DNA of 64,000 bases from Salinimicrobium sp963709775 (GCA_963709775.1 CAVPXS010000015.1:59211-123210); one strand, 5' to 3'; shown: positions 53,740 to 63,974, numbered from the stretch's first letter. Notes: generated by a model from the letters alone, not told the origin. Numbers and translations: made by a program.

Positions 53740-55616
53740 TAAGCGCTTTTTCCGAGGAGAAAATCGAATTCAACAATGGTTCCCTGATCAACTCGTTCTC
53801 TCATCTTCCCATTTAGTTGCTGGGTTAATAATTGTACCAGCTGGGAGCCGAAACCTGTACCTTTGGGAGCCAGACCTGCTGTTTTTCCGACCCCATTATC
53901 TCTCACCTCCAGTTTTAAATTTTGATCTCCGTCCTTTTCCAGACTTATATTGATAACGCCCTGTTGCTCTTGTGGAAATGCATATTTTAGAGCATTGGTA
54001 AGCAGCTCGTTTACAATGAGACCAATGGGAACGGCAGTATCCACATCCAGTTCCAGGTTATCCATAGCACATTCTATTGTCACCCGCTCTTCTGCATTGA
54101 AGCTGTCGAGAATCCCCTCACTCAGGTTTATGAAGTAATCTTTCATTTCAATACTACCAAGGTTTTCCCCCTGGTATAACTTCTGATGAATAATTCCCAT
54201 AGACTGCACCCGATTTTGACTCGCGATCATAGCCTCTTTAGTAACAGGATCTTCTATTTGCGCCGACTGTAAAGCGATAAGGCTTTTCACCATTTCCAAA
54301 TTGTTCTTTACCCGGTGGTGTATCTCCTTTAGCAGCAACTCCTTTTCTGCATTTTTGGCACGTATGATCTTAGTGGCTTTTTTGTTCCTGTAGAAGAAAT
54401 AAAATAAGGATAACAGGAAAATCAATAACAGCGAGGCAATCACAATGATAAGCGTTTGTATATTATTTTTCTGTTCAATCAACGCGGCCTGTGATGCCAG
54501 GGCCTCATCCTTTTTCCCAGTTTCATATTTTATGGCCATTTCAGATTCTATACTACTAATCCTGTCTTCCAGCATTTTTTGTGAATTGTCGTGCGCTTTC
54601 TCTTTATAAGCCAGGGCATTCCTGAAATCGCCTAATTGCCTGTAAGCTTCTGCAAGATCTAAGTAGGGCTGGATGATACCCACTTGCCCTTTATCTTCAT
54701 AAGCATTCACGCCTGCTAAAAGATGACCTAAAGCCTGGTTATAATTTTCCTGCAACAGGTAAATATGTCCAATTTCAGTGCGATAGGTGGCGCAACGTTC
54801 TTCCCCTATGTGCTTCTTGCACAATTCCCATGCAGCCATATAATCTTTTAATGCATTGTCATAATCCTTTGCTTTGATATAGACATCCCCGCGATAGGAG
54901 TATGCTCTCACCGGGACAAAGATTTCTTCGGGTGCTTTGGTTCTAACAATTTCCAGGCAAGCTTCTGTTGCTTCGTAGGCCTTTTCAAATTCTCCCAGTT
55001 CTCCATAACCAATGATCAAATTAAATTGAGCAATGGCCAGCGCACTGTAATCTTCGGTTTTTTCCAGTAACGGGATCGCCTGATTTGTATATGCAATTGA
55101 TTTTTCGAAATCTCCCGTTACGCGGTATTTTACCCCTAAGGTGCGATAGGCACTTCCCAGGCCGGCGTCGTCATTGAGATCTTCGTACAGTTCTATGGAC
55201 TTGAACAACACTTCCTGTGCTTTTTCTAACTCTCCCGTGTTTAGGTAGTCTATGGCAAGGGACCGGTAAGCATCTGCAACTTTCTGTTTATTATTAGCCT
55301 TTAAGTGATATTTCAGTGCCTTTTCTGCATGATACACTACAGAGTCCGGTGAAAACACTCCATTATAAGAATGCCAGCTCGCTAATGATTCATGAATTTG
55401 GGCAATTGTGCTATCAGGTGCTGTTTCTAAACTACGGTTTAAAGTTCTAAGGCCTATGGCGTGAAAATCATCCAGATTCTCTGCGGAAGTTTCGTTAGTG
55501 CGCATCCAGGTAAGTATAGAATCAATTGGCTGATTCGCGCTCGGAACCTGAGACTGCGAAAAGCAGAAACCGGAACAAATCCAAACCAATGTTATGGCGG
55601 AAATTATTTTGTACAT
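53739..55616 (-). CDS. TPR-containing sensor histidine kinase (HisKA_2)
   Basis: 625 residues. A signal peptide (MYKIISAITLVWICSGFCFS) is followed by about seven TPR repeats (residues 80-345: e.g. AYRSLAIDYLNTGELEKAQEV, AYRTLGVKYRVTGDFEKSIAY), a membrane helix (TLIIVIASLLLIFLLSLFYFF, 388-408), the phosphoacceptor segment KEIHHRVKNNLEMVKSL (His433/434) and HATPase_c with NELLTNALKYAFP, VRDNGVGK and GTGFGSQLVQLL. The periplasmic TPRs probably bind a peptide or protein signal. No response regulator is adjacent. The following oxidoreductase is coupled to it. Confidence 0.95.
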   Translation of the reverse strand: MYKIISAITLVWICSGFCFSQSQVPSANQPIDSILTWMRTNETSAENLDDFHAIGLRTLNRSLETAPDSTIAQIHESLASWHSYNGVFSPDSVVYHAEKALKYHLKANNKQKVADAYRSLAIDYLNTGELEKAQEVLFKSIELYEDLNDDAGLGSAYRTLGVKYRVTGDFEKSIAYTNQAIPLLEKTEDYSALAIAQFNLIIGYGELGEFEKAYEATEACLEIVRTKAPEEIFVPVRAYSYRGDVYIKAKDYDNALKDYMAAWELCKKHIGEERCATYRTEIGHIYLLQENYNQALGHLLAGVNAYEDKGQVGIIQPYLDLAEAYRQLGDFRNALAYKEKAHDNSQKMLEDRISSIESEMAIKYETGKKDEALASQAALIEQKNNIQTLIIVIASLLLIFLLSLFYFFYRNKKATKIIRAKNAEKELLLKEIHHRVKNNLEMVKSLIALQSAQIEDPVTKEAMIASQNRVQSMGIIHQKLYQGENLGSIEMKDYFINLSEGILDSFNAEERVTIECAMDNLELDVDTAVPIGLIVNELLTNALKYAFPQEQQGVINISLEKDGDQNLKLEVRDNGVGKTAGLAPKGTGFGSQLVQLLTQQLNGKMRERVDQGTIVEFDFLLGKSA

Positions 55617-56096
55617 ACCGCTAAATAATCCGGGGGAAGAATTAATATTCTAGTAATCTGAAATATACGACAATCCCATATAAGAATTGGTATTACGTTT
55701 TTATAAGTATCTGGAATACAGTTAATTTATAATTTTTGAATATTTTTTTACTTCGGAAGAGATCGGAAAAGGATTCTCAGGTTAGGTTAAAAATGCTAAT
55801 AATTTTGTCGATGCTTTTTTCTACCAGCCTGGCCATCAGTCCGAATGGTTTTTACCGAGCTGCAAGCGAAGGAAAATTGTATCCTGCAGTCACTTCGAGT
55901 GTTTGATACTGCGCGTAAGCGCAGGAGAAAATGTATCGAGAAGGGGCAGTCTTCAATTCACTAGAACTGATTGTTAGCTATTCCGATTTAAGTCTTGGCT
56001 CTTGGTTCTTGATTCTTTTTCCCAATCCCCAAATTAACCATTCCCCAAAACAATCTTCCTATCTTTATCTTTCCAAAAAAAGAACTCTCAGCCTTT
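55617..56096. other. Intergenic region with REP-like sequence
   Basis: This 480-base gap contains REP-like material at about 55847-55970 (a GAGCTGCAAGCGAAGG part, then GTCACTTCGAGTG and a hairpin CTGCGC-GTAA-GCGCAG, then TGTATCGAGAAGG), related to the arms at 60721-60854. The 3' end (CTTGGCTCTTGGTTCTTGAT) is also a repetitive-looking flavobacterial string. No gene is seen. Confidence 0.6.
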
Positions 56097-59000
56097 ATGC
56101 GCATCCTTAATGCCCACCAGAACAATCTCAAAAATATTTCTCTAAACATTCCTGAAAATCAGTTGATCGTGGTGACCGGTTTATCGGGTTCAGGAAAATC
56201 ATCTTTGGCGATGGATGTGATTGCCAATGAAGGATACCGCTATTTCCTGGAAAGCCTGCCTGCCTATAACCAGCAGAATGCGCAATTGATCCCCACTGCC
56301 GAAGTGGACGAGATACAAGGGCTGCCGCCGGTGATCAAGGTGGAGCAATCGAAAAGATTTCGGTCTGTAAATGCCACTTTTGGCACTCTATCTGAGCTCG
56401 CCGCGATCTTCCGGATCCTTTTTGCCCGCTATGCCGGCACAGTGACGATGAGCAAGTCGATATTTTCCTTCAACCACCCAAAAGGCGCCTGCGAACGCTG
56501 CCACGGACTCGGGCAGGCGGAGTATATAGATCTTGAAAAGCTGGTGGGGGATGAGAACAAGACCCTTAGGGAAGGCGCCATCACCACGACCTTGCCCGGC
56601 GGGTACATCGTCTATTCCCAGATCACGGTGGAGGAACTGGATAAGGTGTGCCGGGCTCACGATTTTAGCGTGGATATACCCTGGAAGGAGCTCACAGCCG
56701 AACAACAAGATGTGGTCCTGAATGGAAGTGACCGTATCAAGGTGTTCTACGGAAAACATACTTTGGAATCCCGGTTAAGATGGGAAGGCCTGAAGGCAAA
56801 GCCCCGCGAAGAAGGATATTACAAAGGCATGCTGCCCATTATGAACGATATCCTTAAAAGGGATCGCAATAAGAACATTTTAAAATTCGTCAGTTCCCGG
56901 GTTTGCCCCAGCTGTAATGGCGCACGGATAAAAGCTGGACATCTTAAATTTAAATGGCAGGGGCTGAATTTCCGGGAATGGATGGACCTGCCTTTAAACG
57001 AGCTTTATGACCGACTGAAAAGTCTCGACCTTTCAGCCGGGGAACAACTTTTAGTGGATAAGATCTGTGTTCAATTGTACGACCTGCGCCGGCTGGGGAT
57101 GCAGGAGTACAGCCTAAGCACTCCCAGCAGTGAAATTTCTTCCGGGGATGCCCAGCGTATTAAATTGATCAGGCAGGTGAACAGTAGCCTGCAGGGGATC
57201 CTGTATGTATTTGATGAACCTTCCATCGGTTTAGCTGAAGATTATCAAATTTATTTGCGACATATCCTGAAACGCCTGATAAGCCGCGGAAATACAGTCA
57301 TGGTGGTAGAGCACGATCTGAATTTTATCAGGGCTGCCGACTGGATCATCGAATTAGGTCCCGAAGCAGGAGTGCACGGGGGAGAAGTGGTTTTTAACGG
57401 ACCCATCAGGGAATTTTTATCTGCGGAAGGGCTGGCGAGTCCGACTTTAGCCGAATTACAAAAAGAAAACTCCAAACCCGACAAGCAGCCTAAGCGTGTG
57501 TCGGTTGATTCCTTTCAACCTCAACCGGGAGAACTGACGGTAGTGAGCAGGAAAACACCAGAAATCCTGCAAAGGCTTTCCGAAACCTGTGGAAAAAAAG
57601 AGTGGAAACTGCAGACGGTATCCGATCAGCCTATCGGGAAAACGCCCAGGAGTAATCCCGCAACCTATACCGGTCTGGCCGATAAGATCCGCGATCTGCT
57701 GGCAAAATCCCCTGAAGCCAAATCCCTGAAAATGGCAAAAGGCGCCTTTTCTTTTAATAACAAGAGCGGAAGATGTGAAACCTGTGAAGGCGCAGGGGTG
57801 ATCACACTTTCTATGAATGTGATGGGCACGATCAACCAGGTTTGTCCCGAATGTAATGGCAAACGCTTTAAGCCTGAAGTGCTGCAGGTGCATTGGAACA
57901 ATAAAAATATTGCAGCCATCTACGAACTGAGCATAGAAGAAGCTGCGGACTTCTTTTCCGAAGAGAAGCAGCTCAGTAAAATCCTGTCTTTGATGCTGCA
58001 ACTTGGGCTGGGATACATCAAGCTGGGACAACCCTCCAATACTTTATCGGGTGGGGAAGCGCAGCGGATCAAACTCACAAAACATTTCGCCAGACAATCA
58101 AAAAAGACGCTGTTAGTGCTGGAGGAACCGGGCATAGGCTTACACCGGCAAAATGTGAGGCAGCTGTTAAAGGCTTTGCATGAGCTAAAAAATCAAACTG
58201 CAGGAATTGTTTGCTTTGAACAGCATCCGCTTTTCCGGGCTTCCTGCGATACGTTGGTGGATAATGCCCTGAAAGCTGAGGCGGCAGATCTGAAAGAACC
58301 GGCAGTGCAGCCCCGGGATAAGATATCTATTAGGGGCGCGCGCACGCATCATCTTAAAGACCTGGACCTGGACCTGCCAAAAAACAAGTTATCTGTGATC
58401 ACCGGAATTTCGGGTTCGGGGAAATCCTCGCTGGGGATCGACACGCTGCATGGCTTCGGACTGCAGGAAATGACCAAACAGTTTTCTGCTTATCAACGGT
58501 CCAGGACGGGAGTGAATTTTCAGCTGGAAGTTGACAGTATTGAAGGGCTTACACCTACGATCTGTATTACACGTAAGGAAAAGAGCTTTACCGAACGTTC
58601 CGAACTTGCTAAACAAACCGGAATAGACAGGATCCTGCGGTTTGCCTTTTCGCGGAAAGCACAGTATGAAGGCAGCGAATTATCTGCCAGTCATTTTTCC
58701 AATAATCACGAATTGGGAAAATGTGAGGTATGTGATGGAATAGGAGAGGAGTTGCTGCCCAATTTAGATAAAATAGTATTAGACCAACACAAAAGCATCA
58801 CCGGCGGACTCTTTGAACACAATAAAGCTCTGGCCTATTACGGGCACTCGGGCAGTCAGTTCATGGCGATCGTTAGGGAGCTGGGGAAGACTTTTGGTTT
58901 CAGCCTTGAAACGCCTTTTAAAGAACTAACCGACCGGCAAAAAGAGCTCCTGTTTCATGGAACAGGGGAAACGTTATGGAAAACCAATTGGGTGTACAGG

Positions 59001-60593
59001 ACCAAAACCAGGGAAGGGACTCAGGCGCTAAGTATGCAATGGAAAGGACTTTTTCACCACTTAAAAGAAGAATATTACAAGACCCGGAAAAATAAAAATA
59101 TTGACAAGCTTAGTGCACTTTTCTCCCCTGCGGAATGCAGCCATTGCGAGGGCAGCGGATTAAAGCCCGAACGACTGGGCTTTACGATTGGAGGAAAATC
59201 CATTCACGAGATTAAGGCGATGGATTTTAATGCCCTCGAAAAATGGCTTTTTTTAAGGATATACAGGAAGAGGTAGATCAAAAACTGATCTCCGGGATTC
59301 GGCCTCATTTGATCAATACCATCAAAAGGGCAAAGCAGTTGCATCTCGATCATCTGCAGCTCAACCGGAAATCGTCTACACTTTCGGGAGGGGAAAACCA
59401 AAGGGTGGCATTGATCACACAGTTGAACTCTCCGCTCAAGGGCATCACCTATCTTTTAGATGAACCTTCGGCAGGATTGTCCAATGACAATATCCCCGAC
59501 TTGCTTAATATTCTGCAAGAATTGCTTGAAAAAAGGCAATACGGTCATCGTGATCGAGCACAATAAGGAGATCATCCTGGCGGCAGACCGGCTAGTGCAG
59601 CTGGGGCCGCAGGCGGGGAAACTGGGAGGAGCTATTACATTTCAGGGCACACCTCAGGATTTTTTAAAACAAGCCGATTGTCATCCTTTCTTAAAAACCC
59701 CTTCCAAAGCAGTGGAATTAAAAGCAGGGCAGGAGGCGATTGCCATCCGGAACCTGTCCCGACATAGCTTTAGTCAGGGAAGCGCTGGAAGTGCCGGTGG
59801 GAGGGATCACCGCCATTAGCGGAAAATCGGGGATAGGAAAAACCACCCTGGTGAAGGAAATTCTGATCCCGAGCATTCAAATGGGCAGGCCGGTGCACTG
59901 TGAAAGCATCATGTTTCCAAAGCAATATACAGCAGCACATTACTTTGAAACTAAAAAACTTCGTTCCCATGCGAATACTTTATTAGTTTCTTATCTGGAG
60001 CTACTGCCGGAGATCAGCAGGATCTTTGCCGGGGACAACGGGTCTAAAGCCAAAAGATTTTTCCTATAAAACAAAAACCAGTCAGTGCCCCAACTGCAAG
60101 GGCACAGGTTTTATTGAAACATCTCTGGATGTAGCTGCCAATGCGATTGAGATCTGCGAGGTCTGTAATGGGGCAACGCTATCAGCCGCACATTTTGGTG
60201 CATTAGGTTAACTCAAAAAATATTGCTGAGGTACTCGCTCTGAACATTTCGGAAGTTGAAAAGTGTGGCTGCAGGAGGTAGAAGGCTCCTGCTAAAACCC
60301 TGCAATTCTTAAAGCAGCTGGAGGAGATCGGGCTGGCACATCTTAGTCTGGAGCAACCGGTACAGTCCCTTTCCTCGGGAGAGAAGCAACGCTTACTTTT
60401 ATTGAACTGGCTGCAGGATCGGGCTACCGATGCTCTTTATATTTTGGATGAACCCAGCACCGGATTGCATTATGCCGATATTGATCTCTTGTTTACGATC
60501 CTCAAAAAACTGAGCCGAAATAATGATATTCTTATCATTGATCATAACCCATATTTGTTAGGAAAAATAGGGGTAGGAGTGGTTTTGGAGTGA
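56097..60593 (+). pseudogene. Double-length UvrA-like ABC protein, broken in its last quarter
   Basis: The first 1059 residues are open. Unit one has Walker A (GLSGSGKSS, 28-36), zinc CxxC pairs (CERCHGLG, CPSCNGARI), SSGDAQRIKL, Walker B (LYVFDEPSIGL); its second ATPase half lacks Walker A but keeps PIGKTPRSNPATYTG, CETCEGAG, CPECNGKRF and LSGGEAQRIKL. A complete second UvrA unit starts near residue 750 (GISGSGKSS, 770-778). After 59276 the frame is lost: a T-run at 59247-59253 is one T short, an A-run at 59532 is one A long, and further breaks occur near 59760, 60055, 60205 and 60260-60300. Fragments still encode YLLDEPSAGL, GKSGIGKTT, CPNCKGTG and LSSGEKQRL. Intact length would be near 1500 residues. 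Confidence 0.85.
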
Positions 60594-60910
60594 GGTTTTA
60601 ATTAGATGCTGAAACAAGTTCAGCATGACGTGTGGAGCGTTGTCTGCGTCACCCTGAATTTATTCAGGATCTGGTGGGGTGAGAACATAAAGGAGGTTGT
60701 TAAATGCAGCCAGTAACCGCCGTCAGTTCGAGTGATTTTTGCTGAGCGTGAGCGAAGGAAAAATTGTATCGAGAATAGAGGCGTGTTCCGATCCCTTGTT
60801 CTCGATACAAAATTGTATTCGCTGCCGCAGCTCCAAATTCACTCGAACTGACGGTATATTCCGCCGGGAAAAGAAAAAATCCTTATTTTCAGGATCAAAA
60901 CTGTTTCCCC
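60594..60910. repeat. Intergenic REP-like region with a large inverted repeat
   Basis: The gap holds REP-like GCTGAAACAAGTTCAGC at about 60608-60625, CCTGAATTTATTCAGG at about 60653-60669, and a long inverted repeat at 60721-60854: left arm CGTCAGTTCGAGTGATTTTT..., right arm ending CACTCGAACTGACGG. The arms are about 55 bases each with a few mismatches. They would form a long hairpin. No gene is seen. Confidence 0.7.
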
Positions 60911-61753
60911 TTGAAAAAAGCGAAAAAGAAATACATCAAATATTTACCTATTCTGGGTTGCATTTCCACCGGCCTTATCTATACGGCCATTGGTTTAATC
61001 GCCATTCTTTCCTTACTAAGGCTTAAAGATGGGGGCGCTTCTAAAAACAGTCTTCTTGCCTATTTGCAGGATTGGCCGGGAGGCGCAATTATCATCTGGG
61101 CCATCCTTGTGGGTATGCTCTGTTATATCGTATGGCGTGTCTATGAATCCTTTCGGGATCCTTATCATTATGGGAATGGCTGGAAAGGACTTGCCCGTCG
61201 TACCGGTATCGGCCTCAGCTCTCTTGCCGATGCGCTTATCGCTTACTCTGCGCTGGTAGTTCTGCTGGGTTCAGCGAATTATTCTGAACATGGTAGTGCT
61301 GAGCAGAAGAGGGAAATGACCGCCAATATGCTGGATTATGGCTGGGGCAAATGGATGGTGGTGGGCCTGGGCGTGCTAATCGCTGTAACTGCCGCAGTGC
61401 AATTGTTCTACGGAATCACCCGGGGATATCGGGAGCGGCTTGATATCGTGCAGTTCAGCGGAAAGAAAAAGGCGACCATCTTTTTTTTGGGATTTACCGG
61501 CTATGTTGCCCGTGGAGTCATTTTGGGTATCATTGGCTTCTTTTTCATCAAATCGGGCGTTCTTAATGACTCGGAGTATGTCGTCAATACCGATAAAGCC
61601 TTCAACTTCATTGGTGATCATATCGGTAAGATTCCGTTCGCGATAGTCGCCTTCGGAATTTTCTGCTACGGACTATTCATGTTTGCCCTGGGGATCACCT
61701 ATGATCTTGATAATGATCCTTCAGACCCTAATTTTCATCCGCAGAAAGGCTGA
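60911..61753 (+). CDS. DUF1206 membrane protein
   Basis: 280 residues from a TTG start at 60911 (encodes MKKAKKKYIKYLPILGC; no ATG fits the same frame early). Six membrane helices in three similar pairs match the triple-repeat DUF1206 fold: CISTGLIYTAIGLIAILSLL, IIIWAILVGMLCYIVWRVYES, TGIGLSSLADALIAYSALVVLL, GYVARGVILGIIGFFFI and others. Conserved loop DYGWGKWMVVGLGVLIAV. Function unknown. A damaged second copy of its 3' end lies at 63783-63938. Confidence 0.85.
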   Translation: MKKAKKKYIKYLPILGCISTGLIYTAIGLIAILSLLRLKDGGASKNSLLAYLQDWPGGAIIIWAILVGMLCYIVWRVYESFRDPYHYGNGWKGLARRTGIGLSSLADALIAYSALVVLLGSANYSEHGSAEQKREMTANMLDYGWGKWMVVGLGVLIAVTAAVQLFYGITRGYRERLDIVQFSGKKKATIFFLGFTGYVARGVILGIIGFFFIKSGVLNDSEYVVNTDKAFNFIGDHIGKIPFAIVAFGIFCYGLFMFALGITYDLDNDPSDPNFHPQKG

Positions 61754-61765
61754 AGCCAACGATAA

Positions 61766-61930
61766 AGCCCTGCAAGGGCGTAATACATAGACATCCCTTA
61801 AAGCGGGATGAAGTTAAAGGGAGGAATGCTTAGCCCTGAAGGGGTGTAATATATAAACATCCCGTGAAGCGGGATCCATGAAGCGCGATGAAGGAGGGAA
61901 TAGCCCTGAAGGGGCGTAATATAGAGACGT
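61766..61930. repeat. REP cluster on the left of the RAYT transposase
   Basis: Three similar units start at about 61766, 61831 and 61901, each AGCCCTG(A/C)AAGGG-type hairpin followed by GTAATA and, in the first two, an ATCCC ... GGGAT hairpin. They are typical flavobacterial REP elements lying next to the transposase that probably mobilises them. Confidence 0.75.
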
Positions 61931-61938
61931 CTTACATA

Positions 61939-62391
61939 TTAGTCCCACACATACTTCTCCTCATATGGGACATTAAATTTAGTCAAAACAGCCCTGTATT
62001 CTTCCTGAAATGTTTTCTTACGATGATGCTCGTGTTGATTAGCAATGTATCCAATGACTCTATCAATTTCTGAAGGCTTTACCGAAAATGCTCCATATCC
62101 ATCCTGCCAGTAGAAGTTTGAATATTCCAATCCTTTAGTTTTTATCCATTTAGAGGAGTGAGATTTTAATTCTTCCATCAGTTTCATCAAAGCAATCTTT
62201 TTTGACAGCATGCAGAGGATATGAACATGGTCGGTAGAGCCACCAATCTTAAGTACCTGGCAGTCTAAATTGTTGCAAATCCCTCCCAGATAGCTGTGAA
62301 GTTCGTTTTCTACGGAAGGTTTTATTAAAGGAGCTCTGTGTTTAGTGCTAAAAATAAGGTGAACATAATTTTTTACAAGAGATTGGCCCAT
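61939..62391 (-). CDS. REP-associated tyrosine transposase (IS200/IS605-like Y1)
   Basis: 150 residues from the ATG at 62389-62391 (MGQSLVKNYVHLIFSTKHR). The HUH motif is HVHIL at about residues 58-62 (TDHVHILC), and the single catalytic Tyr lies in DRVIGYIANQHEHH. The size and layout match TnpA of IS200/IS605 and RAYT proteins. REP clusters on both sides and no partner TnpB gene identify it as a RAYT rather than a full insertion sequence. It would act on single-stranded REP hairpins. Confidence 0.92.
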   Translation of the reverse strand: MGQSLVKNYVHLIFSTKHRAPLIKPSVENELHSYLGGICNNLDCQVLKIGGSTDHVHILCMLSKKIALMKLMEELKSHSSKWIKTKGLEYSNFYWQDGYGAFSVKPSEIDRVIGYIANQHEHHRKKTFQEEYRAVLTKFNVPYEEKYVWD

Positions 62392-62403
62392 AGTAGTTTG
62401 TTT

Positions 62404-62632
62404 ATGGCGCCCTTTCAGGGCTATGCTCAAGTTACACTTTTTTCCGATGGGCTACACCCATCTTTAGAGTATGGCACCCCTTTGGGGTTCAAAGCTTCAC
62501 CCATCGTTGGGTATGGCACCCCTTCGGGCGTTTTTCGGTGGCCTGCACCCATCTTTAGTGTATGGTGCCCCTTCAGGGCTTTACTTGGTTGCGCTTTTCC
62601 GATGGCTACACCCCATCTTCAGGGTATATAGC
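62404..62632. repeat. REP cluster on the right of the RAYT transposase
   Basis: Four units begin ATGGC/TG-CCCC near 62404, 62471, 62513 and 62562 and contain a GCCC...GGGC hairpin plus a GATGGG...CCCATC hairpin. Open frames through this block spell repeated peptides and are artefacts. The units point opposite to the left cluster. Confidence 0.75.
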
Positions 62633-62856
62633 AGGTATACTTTGCGAAAATGATTAACTTCCCCCAAAAAAAATCACACTACAACTTTTTCCGTTTTCCA
62701 TCTGCAGCTATTCAATTGCGGTCGCTGCGCACCGGTAGAAATTCCTTTTCAGAAGAGCCGGAGGTTCAGATGAGAAAATCAGTCTTACCAGGTTAATGCT
62801 TCAGAAGAAGAAATGTCGGGACAAGCAGAAATGTGAAGATTAAAAATTGAATTGCT

Positions 62857-63762
62857 ATGCAGCATAAGAAGTTAAATTTTAAAGATATTTCCCAGCAGAA
62901 CATTCTCTATTATGATGAGGAGTTGGAAGAGGCCTGTTTGAATATATGTAAGTCTCTCAGGATACATAATATGCCGGCCTATGATTCGAAGCATTATTAT
63001 GAACTGCGGGACGGTAATTTTTCTAAGAAAGAAATTGATGAGAGTGATAGGCTTTTGACAGAAAATCCTGTTTTTGATGAAGGGCTTCTAAAGAAATTTA
63101 AGAGCCATAGGGACAGTGTGCTATTTGTCTTTAAAGGAGAAGTGCTTAACGGGATCGTACATTTTGCTGATTATAACCAGACAAAGGTGTTACAGGCGAT
63201 CCAGGATGACGTGCTTACTTTTGAACGCCGAATGAGGCAGTACCTTTTTCTGAAGAGTTACCGCAACGAGGATATGATCAATTTTTTCCATTATCGGGCT
63301 GAAAAATATGATCACACTAAAGAATTTTATTCCGAAAAAATCGGGATCCTGGAAAAAAGGGCAGATGAAATGAATCAATTAGGAGAATTTCAGGTGTTTG
63401 ATCTAAGAGATCTCCTGGAGTTTGGAAACAGTAGTTATACCGATAAACTTTTTCCGTCGGAAACTATAGAAGTGAACGGGAAGAAGATTAACCAGATTAG
63501 ACTGGTAACCAGCCTTAGGAATATGGCCATGCACGGGAAAAACCCTGTGGAAAAAGATGAGGAGACTTCTGTATATTCCATAGAGAGTCTCCGGTACTTA
63601 TTCACCGCTTTAAAGACCCTGGAAGATTTCACTTACCACATTGAAAAGTTAATAAGCAGCCAGGAAGATTACAAAAAATCTTTGGTCATGGACAACCGCA
63701 GTAAGCTGGAGATCATTCATGAACATCATCCACAGGCGCTGAATTATTTTATCGGGGACTAG
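62857..63762 (+). CDS. CBS-like plus HEPN-motif protein (possible RNase/toxin)
   Basis: 301 residues, soluble and charged. Two halves are seen. Residues 10-115 have the pattern of a CBS-domain pair (ILYYDEELEEACLNICKSL; SVLFVFKGEVLNGIVHFADYN). Residues 190-260 contain TSLRNMAMHGKNP, in which Arg221-Asn-x3-His226 matches the R-N-x3-H motif of HEPN-fold RNases. HEPN domains occur in many toxins and defence proteins. CBS domains often bind adenosine nucleotides. No antitoxin gene is adjacent, and the gene sits beside a RAYT and a duplicated gene end, so it looks accessory. Function is inferred from a short motif and needs a structure prediction. Confidence 0.6.
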   Translation: MQHKKLNFKDISQQNILYYDEELEEACLNICKSLRIHNMPAYDSKHYYELRDGNFSKKEIDESDRLLTENPVFDEGLLKKFKSHRDSVLFVFKGEVLNGIVHFADYNQTKVLQAIQDDVLTFERRMRQYLFLKSYRNEDMINFFHYRAEKYDHTKEFYSEKIGILEKRADEMNQLGEFQVFDLRDLLEFGNSSYTDKLFPSETIEVNGKKINQIRLVTSLRNMAMHGKNPVEKDEETSVYSIESLRYLFTALKTLEDFTYHIEKLISSQEDYKKSLVMDNRSKLEIIHEHHPQALNYFIGD

Positions 63763-63782
63763 GCGAGAAGTAGGGATGTAAG

Positions 63783-63938
63783 ATGTTTTTTTTGGCTTGC
63801 TATGACGTCGGCAAGAACGCTTTTGTATTAGACGCCTTCGGAATTATTTGCTTCGGTTTATTCATGTTTGCCGTGAGTATCATCTACGATGAAAATAATG
63901 ATCCTTTAAATTCTAATCTTCATCCGCAGAAAGGCTGA
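63783..63938 (+). pseudogene. Second, truncated copy of the DUF1206 gene 3' end
   Basis: The translation of 63783-63938 (ends FGLFMFAVSIIYDENND then SNLHPQKG) aligns with the last about 45 residues of the DUF1206 protein at 60911-61753 (GLFMFALGITYDLDND, NFHPQKG). Only the last helix and tail remain; the N-terminal five helices are missing. Several substitutions show that it is not recent. It and the intact gene bound the RAYT and CBS-HEPN segment. Confidence 0.8.
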
Positions 63939-63974
63939 AGTGAGCTGGTCTGGTATACTTTCGTAATATAAAAA

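Noticed and set aside
57456..58031. 191-codon minus-strand frame inside the UvrA-like gene
   Set aside because: It lies opposite conserved UvrA motifs (zinc and ABC signature), so it is a shadow frame.
61766..62632. Possible CRISPR array
   Set aside because: Units differ in length and sequence, contain hairpins and have no uniform unique spacers; they are REP elements around a RAYT.
62338..62653. Two plus-strand reading frames of 60-97 codons beside the RAYT gene
   Set aside because: They read straight through the REP units and spell repeated peptides (HPSL, APSG), so they are repeat artefacts.
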